A DNA stretch of 64,000 bases from Sympetrum striolatum (taxonomy: Eukaryota > Arthropoda > Insecta > Odonata > Libellulidae), in the NCBI GenBank assembly GCA_947579665.1, contig OX388345.1, positions 36,485,849 through 36,549,848 on the forward strand. Direction: 5' to 3'. The position numbers and the translations under genes were made by a program. The notes below the pieces were generated by a model, which searched no databases, was not told the DNA's origin, and saw nothing but the letters and a program-made list of their open reading frames with translations. Positions 12,601-23,480 of the stretch are shown here, one piece after another (position 1 is the first letter of the stretch; every line of letters begins with the position of its first letter).

Positions 12601-13140
12601 ACGATTTCGAAGGTTGCTTTTGATGATTCATTAGAATCTTAAGTTGAAGCTTTATACACCAAGACATTTCTGTTTCTCCACATTTTTCTGTCTTCTACGC
12701 GTTGAAAAATCACGCTTCAAAACTTCTTCTGGCATTTGCCTGGCACGTATAAATCGATGAGTGAAAGCTATTTGTTGTCATATCTATCGCTTCGATTGAT
12801 GGAAGAATCCCATTCTATATCACCGAAAAATGTCCTTGTTGGGTTTACTTATGAATGACGCTGTGAAAGATTTATGTTTTTTTCCCACAAAAAAAGAACA
12901 CGCGCATGGAATTTAGTTTGCAATTGATGATTTTTATGAGTGGTCCGCAGGAAAATTATTCTTTGGAAAGATTTAAAGTTTCAAAAATTGGGTGATGAGA
13001 AAATTACCGAGTCTCATTTCCGCAATAAATTTATTGTGGCAAACTAATAAATGAATTTATTATGAAATAAAGACCAGGAAATTTTTCTCTTCACCTGATA
13101 GAGTTCCACATAGTTTAAACTTCCACTATTGATTGTAGTC
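9610..13140. other. no gene seen
   Basis: Long AT-rich stretch, over 65% A+T by eye. It holds no repeat I could pair within the window, no splice-bounded open frame and no tRNA-like motif. Confidence 0.5.
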
Positions 13141-13147
13141 TCAAAAA

Positions 13148-13411
13148 TTGCTAAGATTCGTTAGACCGTTTTATTGCCTTTTGCAGTGTGAATCTAAGGA
13201 TAAATTTCATTTACTCTTCTTTCTTATAAGATTTTTCTCATTACGCCCCTTTCAATACTTGGCTCTGTCGGAAGAGTTGTCTTCCAAATTTACTTCCCCG
13301 ATCAAGTCTCGAGGGAACTTAATATCCAGGGAACAACTGCCGTCCGCCATTACGAAATTAAAAAGAGAGAGCGGAAATAAGTTGGTCGACTACTTTCGCT
13401 CGGAAGGATAA
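13148..13411 (+). other. doubtful 3'-exon-like open frame
   Basis: An 87-codon frame contains an acceptor-like tract TTTATTGCCTTTTGCAG ending at about 13,187. The frame then stays open for about 75 codons to TAA, ending LVDYFRSEG. The later part is richer in C and G than its surroundings. No family is recognised and no partner exon was found; chance is the likelier explanation. Confidence 0.15.
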
Positions 13412-13419
13412 AAATTGGC

Positions 13420-14920
13420 TCCAAGTGATTCTTTATCATTAACGCCATTAATCACGTCTTTCCACAAAATTATCGATGAATTGAGGCCGGAAAAAGGAGT
13501 TAATAAAGTGGAATCTCCGCTTTACGACATTTTTCGTTTTCATAGTTGTTTCTAGTTGGATTTAATTACATTCTATATCTTATTTTTTTCTCTTTCGGTT
13601 CAATAATTTGACGTTTAACATATAAATGGATAGCATAAATCCTCCGAAACTAAAGTAATAAACGTAATTTCTGAAACTTACGTTTTTAACATATGTAATG
13701 CATTGTATTTATCGATTCATCATACTTAAGTAATTAATAATATCATAAAATTTCTTCCACACGGAGGAATTACCAATAAATTTTATTTCAAGATATTTGA
13801 AGGGCTATCTCTGCATTATAAATTATAAACGAGTCATTATATTTTATTTTAACGTATTTTGAGAAGTTGTACCTTTCTCTGCTATGATTGCGCTGAATCG
13901 GAAATCGTTATTAACACATGGGTTAACTAAAATTCTACTTTCATCCCAGAGAGTTCTTAGCCCTCAAAATGGTGCCCACTCACAATCGGATAAGAGGAAA
14001 TTATTTTTAAATTTTATTCCTATTTTCCGTGGAATTTTGAATGCTAACCCTAAATCCGCCCCAGAATGGACAAATAAACATACAGGCCCTAAAGCTTTCG
14101 GGAAACATTCCAAAGATATCCCTTAATTCCTTACTCTGGACGATGGTGCTGATTTATAAGAAATTAATACCAGTGGAAGTTGATAGAGATCGGAAAGAAA
14201 TACACATAATCTTCCCTCTGTGCGTCAAGGAACGGGAAGGATAAGCATTTTCCGTTCCGGAGGAATTCGATGTCATAATTCCTTCAAATCCGGCCTTTTA
14301 TTTTTTCAGATGAGAGAACATGAATCTCTCAAAATAGTAAATTGCAAGGGTAAGGTTTAAAATTTCTGTTGGAGTCGTGATGAACAACTTTAAATCAGTA
14401 GTACTACACATGAGTCGTTTTAATACAATCTTACGACTAAATGTTCTCTTTTTTATAATTTATTTTGTTTTTAATTATATTCCATGAATAAAATATGTAA
14501 ACTACGTAGTAAAGGTTGTATTAAATGAATTATTTCAATCGAAGGAATGTGTTTCTGAAAAAAATTATTTTTTTTAATTACAGTAAGAATCTTTACGCTA
14601 ACCAGAATAAATTTTCTTATGTCGCTGAAAATCTTCTTTGTTCTTGTTATATCGAAAAATATTGAACAATTGAAGTTATTTAACGGTTTCTTTGAAACTC
14701 CTGATGGTTTATTCGATTTATAGAAAAATAAAAGAGAGATTATTTTAGGAGAACTATTTCCATTCAAGGGATATCTACAAATTATTAGTTTTTATTTGCG
14801 CAGCTTAAGGATATCATTTTAGGACTATATTAATGGAAAAACTGCCTTCAAATTATGTTTTATTTATGCAGTTCGAGGATAACCTAAGGAAAATTCGGCT
14901 GAGATAAAGGGTTGTTTCTT
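13420..14920. other. no gene seen
   Basis: AT-rich. Overlapping short open frames at 13,884-14,244 (plus) and 14,471-14,767 (minus) show no motif. If the minus-strand exon at 15.1 kb is real, this is its first intron. Confidence 0.45.
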
Positions 14921-15072
14921 TCCCTATTTTATTGTAAGATGTCGAAAATAAGTTCGAGTTTTCGATGTGTGGAATTCGAAACATGGAAATGCACAACGTT
15001 CATTTGAAGAGGGGAAGCAACAATGGTCTCGGGAAGGAATGTCTTGGGAGAGTCCATTGCCGTCACACTCAC

Positions 15073-15139
15073 CTTTATGGGCACCATCCTTATCGCTGCT
15101 TTGCCCCTTCAGGGACCCCTTCTTCGAAGACGTCGACAT
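15073..15139 (-). CDS. candidate first coding exon, unknown protein
   Basis: The minus strand has an ATG in a favourable context (GCC before ATG, G at -3) and encodes MSTSSKKGSLKGQSSDKDG followed by AHK. It then meets a consensus 5' splice site AAAG/GTGAGT, with exon end at 15,073 and intron GT at 15,072-15,071. That is 67 coding bases, so the intron falls after the first base of a codon. The peptide is hydrophilic, rich in Ser and Lys, with no signal peptide, as in a flexible cytosolic N-terminus. A GC- and CpG-rich block lies upstream (15.4-16.1 kb), as expected for a promoter. I cannot name the gene and found no downstream exon between 1 and 15,070. Overlapping plus-strand frames lack comparable splice support. 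Confidence 0.45.
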
Positions 15140-15540
15140 GGCCCTGCTTTTCTGTTACAAACGCTCAGTTTATGTGCAGAACAGCGGAAAGTCGTCGGAG
15201 AAAAACGACAGAAACCACGGTCCCTAAGAAAAACAGCGTCGAAAAAATGACGGAACGAAACACCCGGCGAGTCTCTTTCCTATTATTTGCCACGGGAAAG
15301 TCCCCTAAGACTCCAAGCGGAAGACTCTTCTCACCCCGGGAGGTATCATCCTTTTCAAACACCACCGGCACTAGAAAGATCCTCGTGAGGAAACAATAGG
15401 ACCGAAGTTATTAGTTATCGGGTATCCAGCGATCAAGCGGTTCCTCTTCCTCAGGCGGGACACTCGAAAAGTAAAACGGAATTTTTCGTCTACTTCAAAG
15501 TCGAAATAATACCTAGAGAAGGAGACAAACTCAAGAGAGG
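15140..15540 (-). promoter_or_regulatory. possible 5' UTR and promoter-proximal DNA
   Basis: GC content rises above the window average upstream of the candidate minus-strand start at 15,139. A TCATTT that fits the Inr consensus lies at about 15,250-15,245 on the minus strand, about 110 bp upstream of the ATG. I see no TATA box and no good DPE, so the start site is not established. Confidence 0.25.
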
Positions 15541-16080
15541 GTAAAGCAACCCCTTTCGTCAGGCGGAAAACTTTCTTCCTTCCGACTCGCAGAAAAAATC
15601 AGCAAGTTTCGTTCTCGGTTCCTAATGCGCTGTCCTTGCTGATGAAGGGTTTCTCCGGCGGCTCCTTGAAGAGCGGCCTCGACGGTCCAGAGGCGGCGAA
15701 GGACTGTCCGCCGTCGTTCAGGGCCCCCTCCTCCTCCCGTCCACCCCCGGCCAACCCACGCGTAGCTTGCCGCGCAGTGCACGGCGCAACCCGCCCGGGA
15801 GATACTCCCCCCGCCTCCCTCCCCAACATCCCCCAGCATTCAAAATCCTCCTCTTCCAGACTTCCCCCACCCCTCGTCCCCCTCCCTTCCTCTAGCAGTC
15901 CTTCATAATATCACGGATCTCGACACCAGGTAGCAGCACTGGGCGAATACTTGGTCTAAAGCCCCCACGTATCTTGGAAAAACACCCCCGCCATCCCACT
16001 TCAATCACATTTCCTCCCCTTTCCACCCCATTCTCCTATTTTCACCCCCTGCTTCCCACGCCCAATCCACCTCCGCCTAG
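15540..16080. promoter_or_regulatory. GC/CpG-rich island
   Basis: The most GC-rich block in the window, dense in CpG (GAGGCGGCGAAGGACTG, CGCGCAGTGCACGGCG), followed by C-rich, T-rich simple sequence. It lies 0.4-0.9 kb upstream of the candidate minus-strand first exon and may be its promoter. Alternatively a plus-strand exon starts at 15,593 after the acceptor-like CTTTCTTCCTTCCGACTCGCAG region; only one frame stays open there, to 15,908. Both readings are uncertain. Confidence 0.4.
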
Positions 16081-16112
16081 GCAAACAGTATAACTCATCC
16101 CGCGCTGTTCAA

Positions 16113-16180
16113 GACGGGGGTGGGTAATTATTTTGGCTGGCGGGCCATATCAGCGGCTTTGGGGTTTTCGAGGCGTAAAT
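16113..16180 (+). mobile_element. hAT-like terminal fragment
   Basis: GGGGGTGGGTAATTATTTTG followed by GGCTGGCGGGCCATATCAG resembles the GGGGTGGGCAA...GCGGGCC ends common in hAT transposons. No opposite end was found, so this is a weak call. Confidence 0.25.
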
Positions 16181-17830
16181 TCATCGGAAACTGCAAGTTT
16201 TCTTTTCTTTTTTTGGGTGCAGGAGTTCATCTCAGTTTGGAGTTTTGGATGGAATTTTTGAGTGAGGAGGAAATGGTCAAGTGTGGTGCAAGATGATGGT
16301 GAATTTTGAAATATTCGTCAAGTTTGACGGTATCTATTTCGCGATAAATTAATTTGCTGGAGTAATGCACTCCTCTCGATGATACAATTAGTTTTGAAGT
16401 TTTGAGCTTAGTAATAATATTATTTTTTATGTCAGGAAGGATTGTTCATGATATTCATAAGGAAAACGGAAGAGTATTGGGAGAATTGAATTAAAATACC
16501 TCCATGATAACCTCAGGCGTAATAAAATCTAATGGAAATTGATTAAAATTAGGTTCTCATCTAGATATTTAATTTTCACGGGAAAATGGTAATCAATAAT
16601 CATAATCATTGGATCGAAGGTCTAGGAGAGCCAAGAAGAAGCTAAAGCAAATGACTAGAACAATATAAAAGAACTATTTTCACTTAGTATTTTAGTGTAA
16701 ATCATTGTTTACTATATTTTACCAAACTATTTGATGGCATCCCCGAAATATAAGAATAGGTTTAATAACCTAACTGATTAAATGTTAAATTTAAATTCAT
16801 ACAGAGTATAGTTATGAACCACTAACGATGTTTCGTGTAAAAGATGAAGATTCTAATTGTACCTAGATGATTTATAATAAGCAACGTATTCAATTTCGAG
16901 GAAACTTTATTGATTGGAACCATTGATATTTCATTTTCAATACCCTATACAATTTACGAACGCATTAATTTTTTAAGGGAGGGTAGTTTACTTGAGGGAT
17001 AAATTCAGTCGACTAGGTGTCATGATTTAATTAAAAATCCAGCAGTTTATGATTCTATTGTATTTTCTGTTATTATTCTGCGAACGTTATTAAGATAAAA
17101 TTATGTGAATTCGTGGTATGCAATTGGAAGTTTTGACGTTTTGAACCTTTATCATCCCTTTTCTATCGAAAAGCTAGGCTTAGTTCCTCCCTTCGGCCAA
17201 ATTATTCCCAAGAAAATGCTTCCTCCGGCTATTAATTCTCTGATAGAAAACACCTTCTAATGACTCCATGTTTCAGATTTGATCTTGTCTTTCATTATCT
17301 TTGCTGTTGTCGATAACCACGCTTCTCACTTTGTATGCACAACTATCGACTCCTCTCACGTGTCCATCGTACCTCTAATCGCTGCTCTATATGATTTCGA
17401 CTTTTATCTCGAAGGATCCATATGGCAACATGACCATTAGCTATAGCATTCAAAAAGCATAAATTCTTGTTTAAGATTACCACCCGTCCCTGATGAGATG
17501 ACCTTATTCTTTATGCCGCGCATTTATTTTAGTGTTTATAATTTACTTTATACTCATATGGAGAACGGTTTCCTATTGCTGGAAATCTTAGTTTCCTAAT
17601 GAATTAAGTAAGGCTCAATATAATTTAGTTTGTCAGCTAGTTTGGTTCTAGTGCGGAATTTAACCCTTTCAGACCTGAATTATTTCTATGGAGAAAAAAT
17701 TGTTTAGTCGATATTTCCGTGATTCAGTAAGCAATAAAATCTAATTATGAGACCCCTTTGTTACAAGATTTACATAATATTAAAGTAAAAGAAGCAAAAC
17801 TACAAATAATAATATTTAATTAATATGGAC
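16180..17830. other. no gene seen
   Basis: AT-rich. No coding frame, SINE promoter box or inverted repeat recognised. Confidence 0.45.
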
Positions 17831-17835
17831 AATAT

Positions 17836-19055
17836 GTCTATGTCTATGTAAGAACCCTGCAAGCCGCCTTTCGGCGTGTGGTAGAGGGTGCAGGCACCTT
17901 GACTCTATTTTCCTAAACGGTTGCTTTCGCGTATACTTCGCGGAAAAATGAATTTTTGAAACGATTCGTTCTAGCATCTATTTCCCTAATCTATGTGGCA
18001 GTATCAGAACGGCCCATATAACAGGGGGGTCGCATTATATCGGTTACATAATCTGAAAACGTAATTTCTCTGAACTTATTTAATAAATTTATCCTTTGAA
18101 TTTTTCTTCTATCTACTAATGATTCCCATCCCGCGTCCTGTAACATCTGAGTGACACTCGCTGTTTTATCGTAGCAATTCTTTACAAATCGTATCGCCTT
18201 CCGTTGTACTTTTTCTAAATCCCGAATATGACATTTCTCGGCGGGGTCCCATACACTACATGCATACTCAAGGTGAGGCCTAACTAACGCTAAGTAACAT
18301 CGCTCGCGAACTTTTTCCTCGCTCCTACCGACTATTCTTTTAACGAAGCCAAGTTTCTTAAGTGCTTTTCCACATATATTTCGGATGTGGGCACTCCATG
18401 ATAGATTATTCGTGAGAGTTACTCCAAGATACTTTACCGATTCTACTGTCATTAGGTTTACCCCTCGGAGGCTATAAGAATAATCTTTTATTATAAATAT
18501 ATATTTTCCAAGAGGTTAACTACCGAGCACTTTTCTACATTAAGCTCTGATTGCCAATCATCGCACCAGTTCATAATTCTATCTAAGTCGTTCGAAAGGG
18601 TTAATCTATCCTCTGAACTAACTATTTCCCTGTAAATGACTGTGTCGTCTGCGAATATCCTAACATTGCTTTCAATGTGATTGCTGAGGTCGTTGATGTA
18701 TACTAAAAATAACAACGGTCCAATTACACTGCCCTGAGGGAAGCCCGAGGTCACCTTAACCAAGTTGGAACTAATACCATCGAGTACTACTCGTTGCTCT
18801 CTATCGGTGAGAAAGTCTATTATCTAATTAATAACTTCTGCATTGATACCCGCAACTTCTAATTTGTACAGCAATTTATGATGAGGTACCTTAACGAAAG
18901 CCTTCCGAAAATCTAAAAATATCGCATCGACTTGCTTATGTTTTTCAGCAGAGTTTAGAATATCGTGTACTAATAAAGCAAGCTAAGACTCGCAAGAACG
19001 AGTCTTACAAAAACCGTAATTAGCACTGAAAATTGTATTCAATACATAGCACGCA
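17836..19055 (-). mobile_element. 5'-truncated CR1/L2-like non-LTR retrotransposon
   Basis: Reading from 19,055 down, the element holds the middle and end of a reverse transcriptase, then a 3' UTR of about 150 bp. The UTR includes a stable hairpin around GCCGAAAGGCGGC (17,863-17,876). The end is a short repeat (ATAGAC twice, 17,836-17,849), in the manner of CR1/L2 elements that end in short tandem repeats rather than poly(A). The 5' part (endonuclease and early RT) is missing, as usual for aborted target-primed insertions. Confidence 0.85.
17991..19050 (-). pseudogene. reverse transcriptase relic (palm, thumb, C-terminus)
   Basis: Motifs in order on the minus strand: GFCKTRSCES (about 19,005), AIFLDFRKAF (palm motif A, about 18,910), SGFPQGSVIGPLLFLVYIND (about 18,740), IFADDTVIY (catalytic FADD, about 18,645) and VKYLGVTLTNNLSWSAHI (about 18,430). 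RPHLEYACSVWDP and LEKVQRKAIRFV follow (about 18,260-18,200). The order and wording match CR1/L2-type RTs. It is inactive: in-frame stops at 18,983-18,985 and 18,824-18,826, and a one-base frameshift near 18,515, after which the frame resumes as PLGKYIF. Motif A reads FRKAF, where a functional RT usually has F.KAFD; the Asp is replaced (KAFVKV). No host role is implied. Confidence 0.92.
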
Positions 19056-19059
19056 GGGT

Positions 19060-20500
19060 CTTACCTGAGAGGGTTAAATACGTTAACTGCCTATTAAATT
19101 CTAGAAATAGATTTTACCGATCAAAACGACTAATTATTGAAACTTTGAAAATATGTTTGGATAAATGAACACTAGCACTAATAATTGTGGACAGATTAAT
19201 TGTCTTGGGTTATTTCATTTAGATTATTTTATTTAAAAAAAGTAATTTTTCTTTTAGATTAGGTGCTTACTTGTTTGGCTATGCGTTTAGAATAATTTTC
19301 ACCTCGCTCAAAGAGTGTTTTTGGAATATAATGAATTAAGAATGTTTTTATTCCCACGGAAGAATAGACTCGAAAAAGGTCCGTTTGTTTTAGCGTTTTT
19401 ATTATAAAATTCAAAAGTAAAATTTATTTCTCTGTAGTATGGAAGTTTAATTTGACGTTGGTAGTTATAAGAAATAAATATAATTCTTACCTAGAATTAG
19501 AGATATGGGGCATATTTTATAAATAGGATATGATTTAATTAAAAAATTTCTAAAAAGGTTTTTATGGTATTCTAAATTGGGCCTATAATTATAAAGTATA
19601 GATAAAGATGGCTGAATACTGATGCTTTATTCCTGTTTAAACGTTTTCTTTGGGTCTTATACCTTATTTAGCGTAAAAGAGTTGATAACATTTTTGATAT
19701 TGATAAAAATTCCCTGCGGTTTAAATAACGATAATTTGCTATTTATTGCAAAAGAGGTCTTTTGATGGCAAAATAACCAATTTTATACAAGGGAAGTGAT
19801 TTTTGGGTTGTAACGATGTCCTTTAGGTTAAACGTGATTTTCCTTCTGGTAATTGGAATGCTTTCACATGTATAGGGAGTGGGCGTATATAAAACCTTTT
19901 ATTCTCGGAAATAGAGCAATTGAAATAAAATAAAGGATATATTCAATTGAATAAATGTGGAAATGAAACTGATTATGATAAATCAAAACCAGCTGAAGCT
20001 ACTTATATTTAGAGTTAGTTGGATTAACTATTTAAAAATAAATTCTGTTTGATAGGGTATTTTACGCTTTGGGTCACAAAAAGATTTCCCTAAACCCTCA
20101 ATTTGAGCAATGCTAAGCTTTATATCTCTTAAAGGGATCTCGCTCCCTCTCAACTTAAAAGGAAATCAAAATTTGTATAAAATTCTCTGTATTTCATTCA
20201 GGAAACGCCTCACATTTATCTGAATAAACATTGAATCAATTTTTTAGGCGTTAGTTTAGAACCCAAGATGTGAAAAATGAGTCCCACGTTTCGCGGAAAA
20301 TTCTGCTCCTTACTGCTTTCAAATACGAGAACAGAAAATGTTGAGCATTCAGGATAATGAATTCCACCCACTCTAATCTGTGTTCAAACTTTGATTAATG
20401 TGTATTTAATTTTGATAATATATTTATAGGTATAGGTAGGCATTAATTTCATTAGAGCTGGGCATTGGAGGAAAATACGGAGTTATAAACGAAAGGTTAA
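19060..20500. other. no gene seen
   Basis: AT-rich DNA; no motif or repeat pair recognised. Confidence 0.45.
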
Positions 20501-20508
20501 CGGAAAAC

Positions 20509-20546
20509 GGGATCATATTAGATAAAAGATACATTAATATGATCCC
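20509..20546. repeat. 12-bp perfect inverted repeat
   Basis: GGGATCATATTA and TAATATGATCCC are perfect inverted copies around a 14-base loop. It may be the stub of a small foldback element; no target duplication is evident. Confidence 0.6.
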
Positions 20547-20549
20547 TAT

Positions 20550-21310
20550 TACAGAGTTCCACCAAGTTAAGGTTTCTTCGATTGAATTTATGGAAGTTTA
20601 CGGAAAAATTAATATCAGCGTTTAATGTATCCAAAAAGGAAGTTTTGAAGTCGTGTAGTATATATATTGAATATCATAAAATGACATAAGGAAGGAAATG
20701 CGGATCTTATCATTTAAATTATGTTGAATATTTAAAAATGCAACTGTTGCTCGGTTATTCATTTTAAAATCATGTTTTATTTTCAGCATTGTAACACTCC
20801 CAACTACTCGACTGTGTAATTATTATTTCTGAGTCTTGTCTTCTTATGGTTGTCTTTTTTTTGCTTGGCGCCGTTCTATTTCCATTTTATTTGTCATCTC
20901 GTATTATTCTCAGATTGGTCTAGTCTACATCTGTGGTCTTGATACATCGGTCTATATACAGTTCACTAATTATGCGAACTATGTTGATTCTTTCCTAATA
21001 CCTTCACGCAATTTTCTATCCTAAATATTAAAATTCGGAAATTAAAAAAATAAATGTACCTGAATCTCCTCTTAATAGAATCAAATTTGGTCATCATTGT
21101 CATGAAATAATACAAAATATGTCTGATTATTAAGTGAATCCACAAATACTTCGAAAATACTTTAAGCTTCCCAAAAAATAACCTAAAGCCCGTCAAGTCT
21201 TTACGAGTAAAATGTTGCTTGCATTCTGCAAGAATGTTGGTAACACAAATTTCAAGTCGACATCATATCGAGAGGGTCCTCAAAAGTAGAAAAAGTATTG
21301 ACAATATTCT
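20550..21310. other. no gene seen
   Basis: AT-rich. Short open frames at 20,836-21,024 (plus) and 20,966-21,196 (minus) overlap and have no support. Confidence 0.45.
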
Positions 21311-21319
21311 TAAAATTCG

Positions 21320-22080
21320 CTGCAATTTCTCCGTCCGGCATCGAAACCGGGTCTTCCTGGTGATAATTACTATGTAGAACAACAAAGGATCACCGTCTCT
21401 AACAATGTGTGAAAATTGGCTGCAATTGCCTCAAACGACGTCCTACGTTTCCCATATATTCCTTATGTGAGAAAATTTAATGTGCTCTGGCATCGAACCC
21501 AGAAACATCATGGTCTTATATAATTTTGTTATCTATATATCCTATAATAGAAGATCACCATTTATAATGATGAGTGAAAATTCAAGCAGGAATATTAGCT
21601 GCAACTGCCTCAAACGACGTCCTACTTTTTACATATATTCCTTATGTGAGAAATTGTAATGTGCTCTGGCATCGAACCCAAGAACATTATGGTCTCATAT
21701 AATTTTTTTTCTGAAATTGATTCCTAATATACATCTTCTAGCCAAGCACAGACTTCCAATCATTTCGATAAGTGCATAAAAAAAATAATGAAAAACTACT
21801 TCACTGTATTTTAAAGGGCAGATTTTTGCATCGTCCTAGCATCGAACCCAGGATATTTTCCGTAAAAGATGTTTTCGTTAGATCATGACCATATCTATAG
21901 GCTCCTATAGTTTTGATTCTCTACCTATCCGGAAAGTATTTTTTTTTTAATTCTCGAAAATCAAAGCAATTCTTTTAAATGGGAAAAATCGGGACTTGGG
22001 GCCCTATGGAATCGAACCCATGATTTACGTTAGAATTACGTTACACGTGATGGCCAATACGTCTTAAAAATTTCAAATCA
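21320..22080. repeat. degenerate ~170-bp tandem array with B-box-like motif
   Basis: The word GGCATCGAACCCAGGA or a close variant recurs with TCGAACCC (or TCGAAACC) at 21,341, 21,493, 21,672, 21,842 and 22,012, intervals of 152, 179, 170 and 170 bp. The middle units also share CTCAAACGACGTCCTAC (21,430 and 21,610), ATATATTCCTTATGTGAGAA and GATCACC...GTGAAAATT. The repeated word is the complement-side form of a polymerase III B box, so the unit may descend from a minus-strand SINE head amplified in tandem. The outer units are much more diverged. Confidence 0.7.
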
Positions 22081-22084
22081 ATGA

Positions 22085-22595
22085 CGTTTGTGGTATCCTA
22101 TCTATCTATATAGGTACATGAATGAATCTGAAGAAGGAATTATATATAAGTGAAAGTAAAAGTATGGATACCTCATTCCGTATTTAGTAACATCATGTTT
22201 ATGTAATTTATATTTTTTTCTTAATTCTCTGGTTATATTTAATCAATATTTTTCCTTTCGGCTCATTGTACATAAATATTTTCCTGTCTGTTTCGTCTTG
22301 TTTCTTCTTTACTCTCCCTGCTACTATAAGAAATTTTCGTTTTTACTTCATATATACCTCTTATACTATAAGATAGGAACAATGAACTCGGTTGTTATTA
22401 AAACAGAAATATATTGCACGTTATAAGCCGTCTTGCAGCTTCCAGAGAGGGCTGTGAACAGTTCCGGTGACCTTGCAAGCTCTGGAAAATTGCCGTAGGT
22501 TCTTGCAACAGCAGGTTTTCTTAGAGTTTTCTGGGTTTTTTGATCTGGTCATAGCTTAAGTTCTGTGGTAGTTGCCGAACGGCCTACAGTGTATT
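22085..22595. other. no gene seen
   Basis: AT-rich to mixed sequence with no recognised feature. Confidence 0.4.
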
Positions 22596-22608
22596 ATAAA
22601 TCTCCATG

Positions 22609-22872
22609 TAAAGAAAGAAAATATGGAACACGGTTGTTAAAGAATTGGAGGTTTAAAATCTCCAATAGCCGTCTTTGTCGACGTCCCTTTTCTAATTTAC
22701 CGGTATTCGGATGAAACAAGAAAGGACACCGCACTTTTTAAGTATCGCTTTCGAAATACATATTAAGTGTACTTAATAAACGCGGTTTCCTTTCTTTATT
22801 TCTCCTAATACCGGTACATGAGACGAGGAGAGCCGACAAAGACGGCTATTGCATATTTTAAACCTCCAAAAC
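22609..22872 (+). mobile_element. foldback element, TAAAGAAAG family, 12-bp TSD
   Basis: Flanked by the direct repeat TAAATCTCCATG (22,597-22,608 and 22,873-22,884). It starts with a single-copy head TAAAGAAAGAAAATATGG and AACACGGTTG. Inverted arms follow: GGAGGTTTAAAATCTCC, then AGCCGTCTTTGTCGACG, with ACCGGTATTCGG nearer the loop; the right arm mirrors these. The centre is the longest of the three copies. The same architecture occurs at 43.24 and 50.36 kb. There is no coding capacity. Confidence 0.85.
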
Positions 22873-22884
22873 TAAATCTCCATG

Positions 22885-23480
22885 TCTTGTCTTCTACGAC
22901 TCTTGAGAAAAACCCGCACTATGGTGGAGCCTCTTCAATCGATCAATCTCCTCCGAAATTCACCCCAAACACCGTGGAATCAAACCACACTCGATCAACT
23001 CTCCCTCCTGCAGCAACATTCGGTGGAAGCGCGACATCCCGACGAGATTGAGATTTCGGTGGGAGCGATTCGGCTGCGATGCGAACGACACGCTCGCAGG
23101 TGGCGTACGTGAGACGCCCATTCCGCTCATTGATGAATGCCCCTGCGAACTTCGATTTCTATCCATCATCATGGCGTTGAGACCCGGGAAGGAGAAGCTC
23201 TTGCGTCCTGCGGTTACGGCGGCGAACAGCGCCGTGGGCGGACCGCGTATAAATGATTCCCAGTGATATTTTATGTCAGGGAAGTAGTTCCGAAGGTGCG
23301 GATGATCGTGGAGGAAAGCCACGACGGACTTTATATTCTTCCAGTCGGAATCAGGGGATTGGATGGCTCGTGTTTGATTGCGGGGCTTTTGATTCGGTCG
23401 TTCTCTCGTATCCTCGCCCTGCGGAAATGGGGTTGGATGTAATATGTCGTGGGATTTTCGTCAAATTGCTTCGTTAGTGG
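22885..23480. other. GC-richer patch with overlapping open frames
   Basis: Locally GC- and CpG-rich. A 120-codon minus-strand frame (23,322-22,960) contains GPPTALFAAVTAGRKSFSFP and GVSRTPPASVSFASQ and uses mostly C or G in third positions for part of its length. Plus-strand frames of 72-77 codons overlap it. TATAAATG at about 23,246 could be a TATA-like box on the plus strand. I could not place consensus splice sites with confidence. It may be an exon, a promoter or a chance island. Confidence 0.25.

Noticed and set aside
14965..15399. 144-residue plus-strand protein
   Set aside because: It overlaps the minus-strand start exon with better splice support; Thr/Ser/Arg-rich sequence with no domain.
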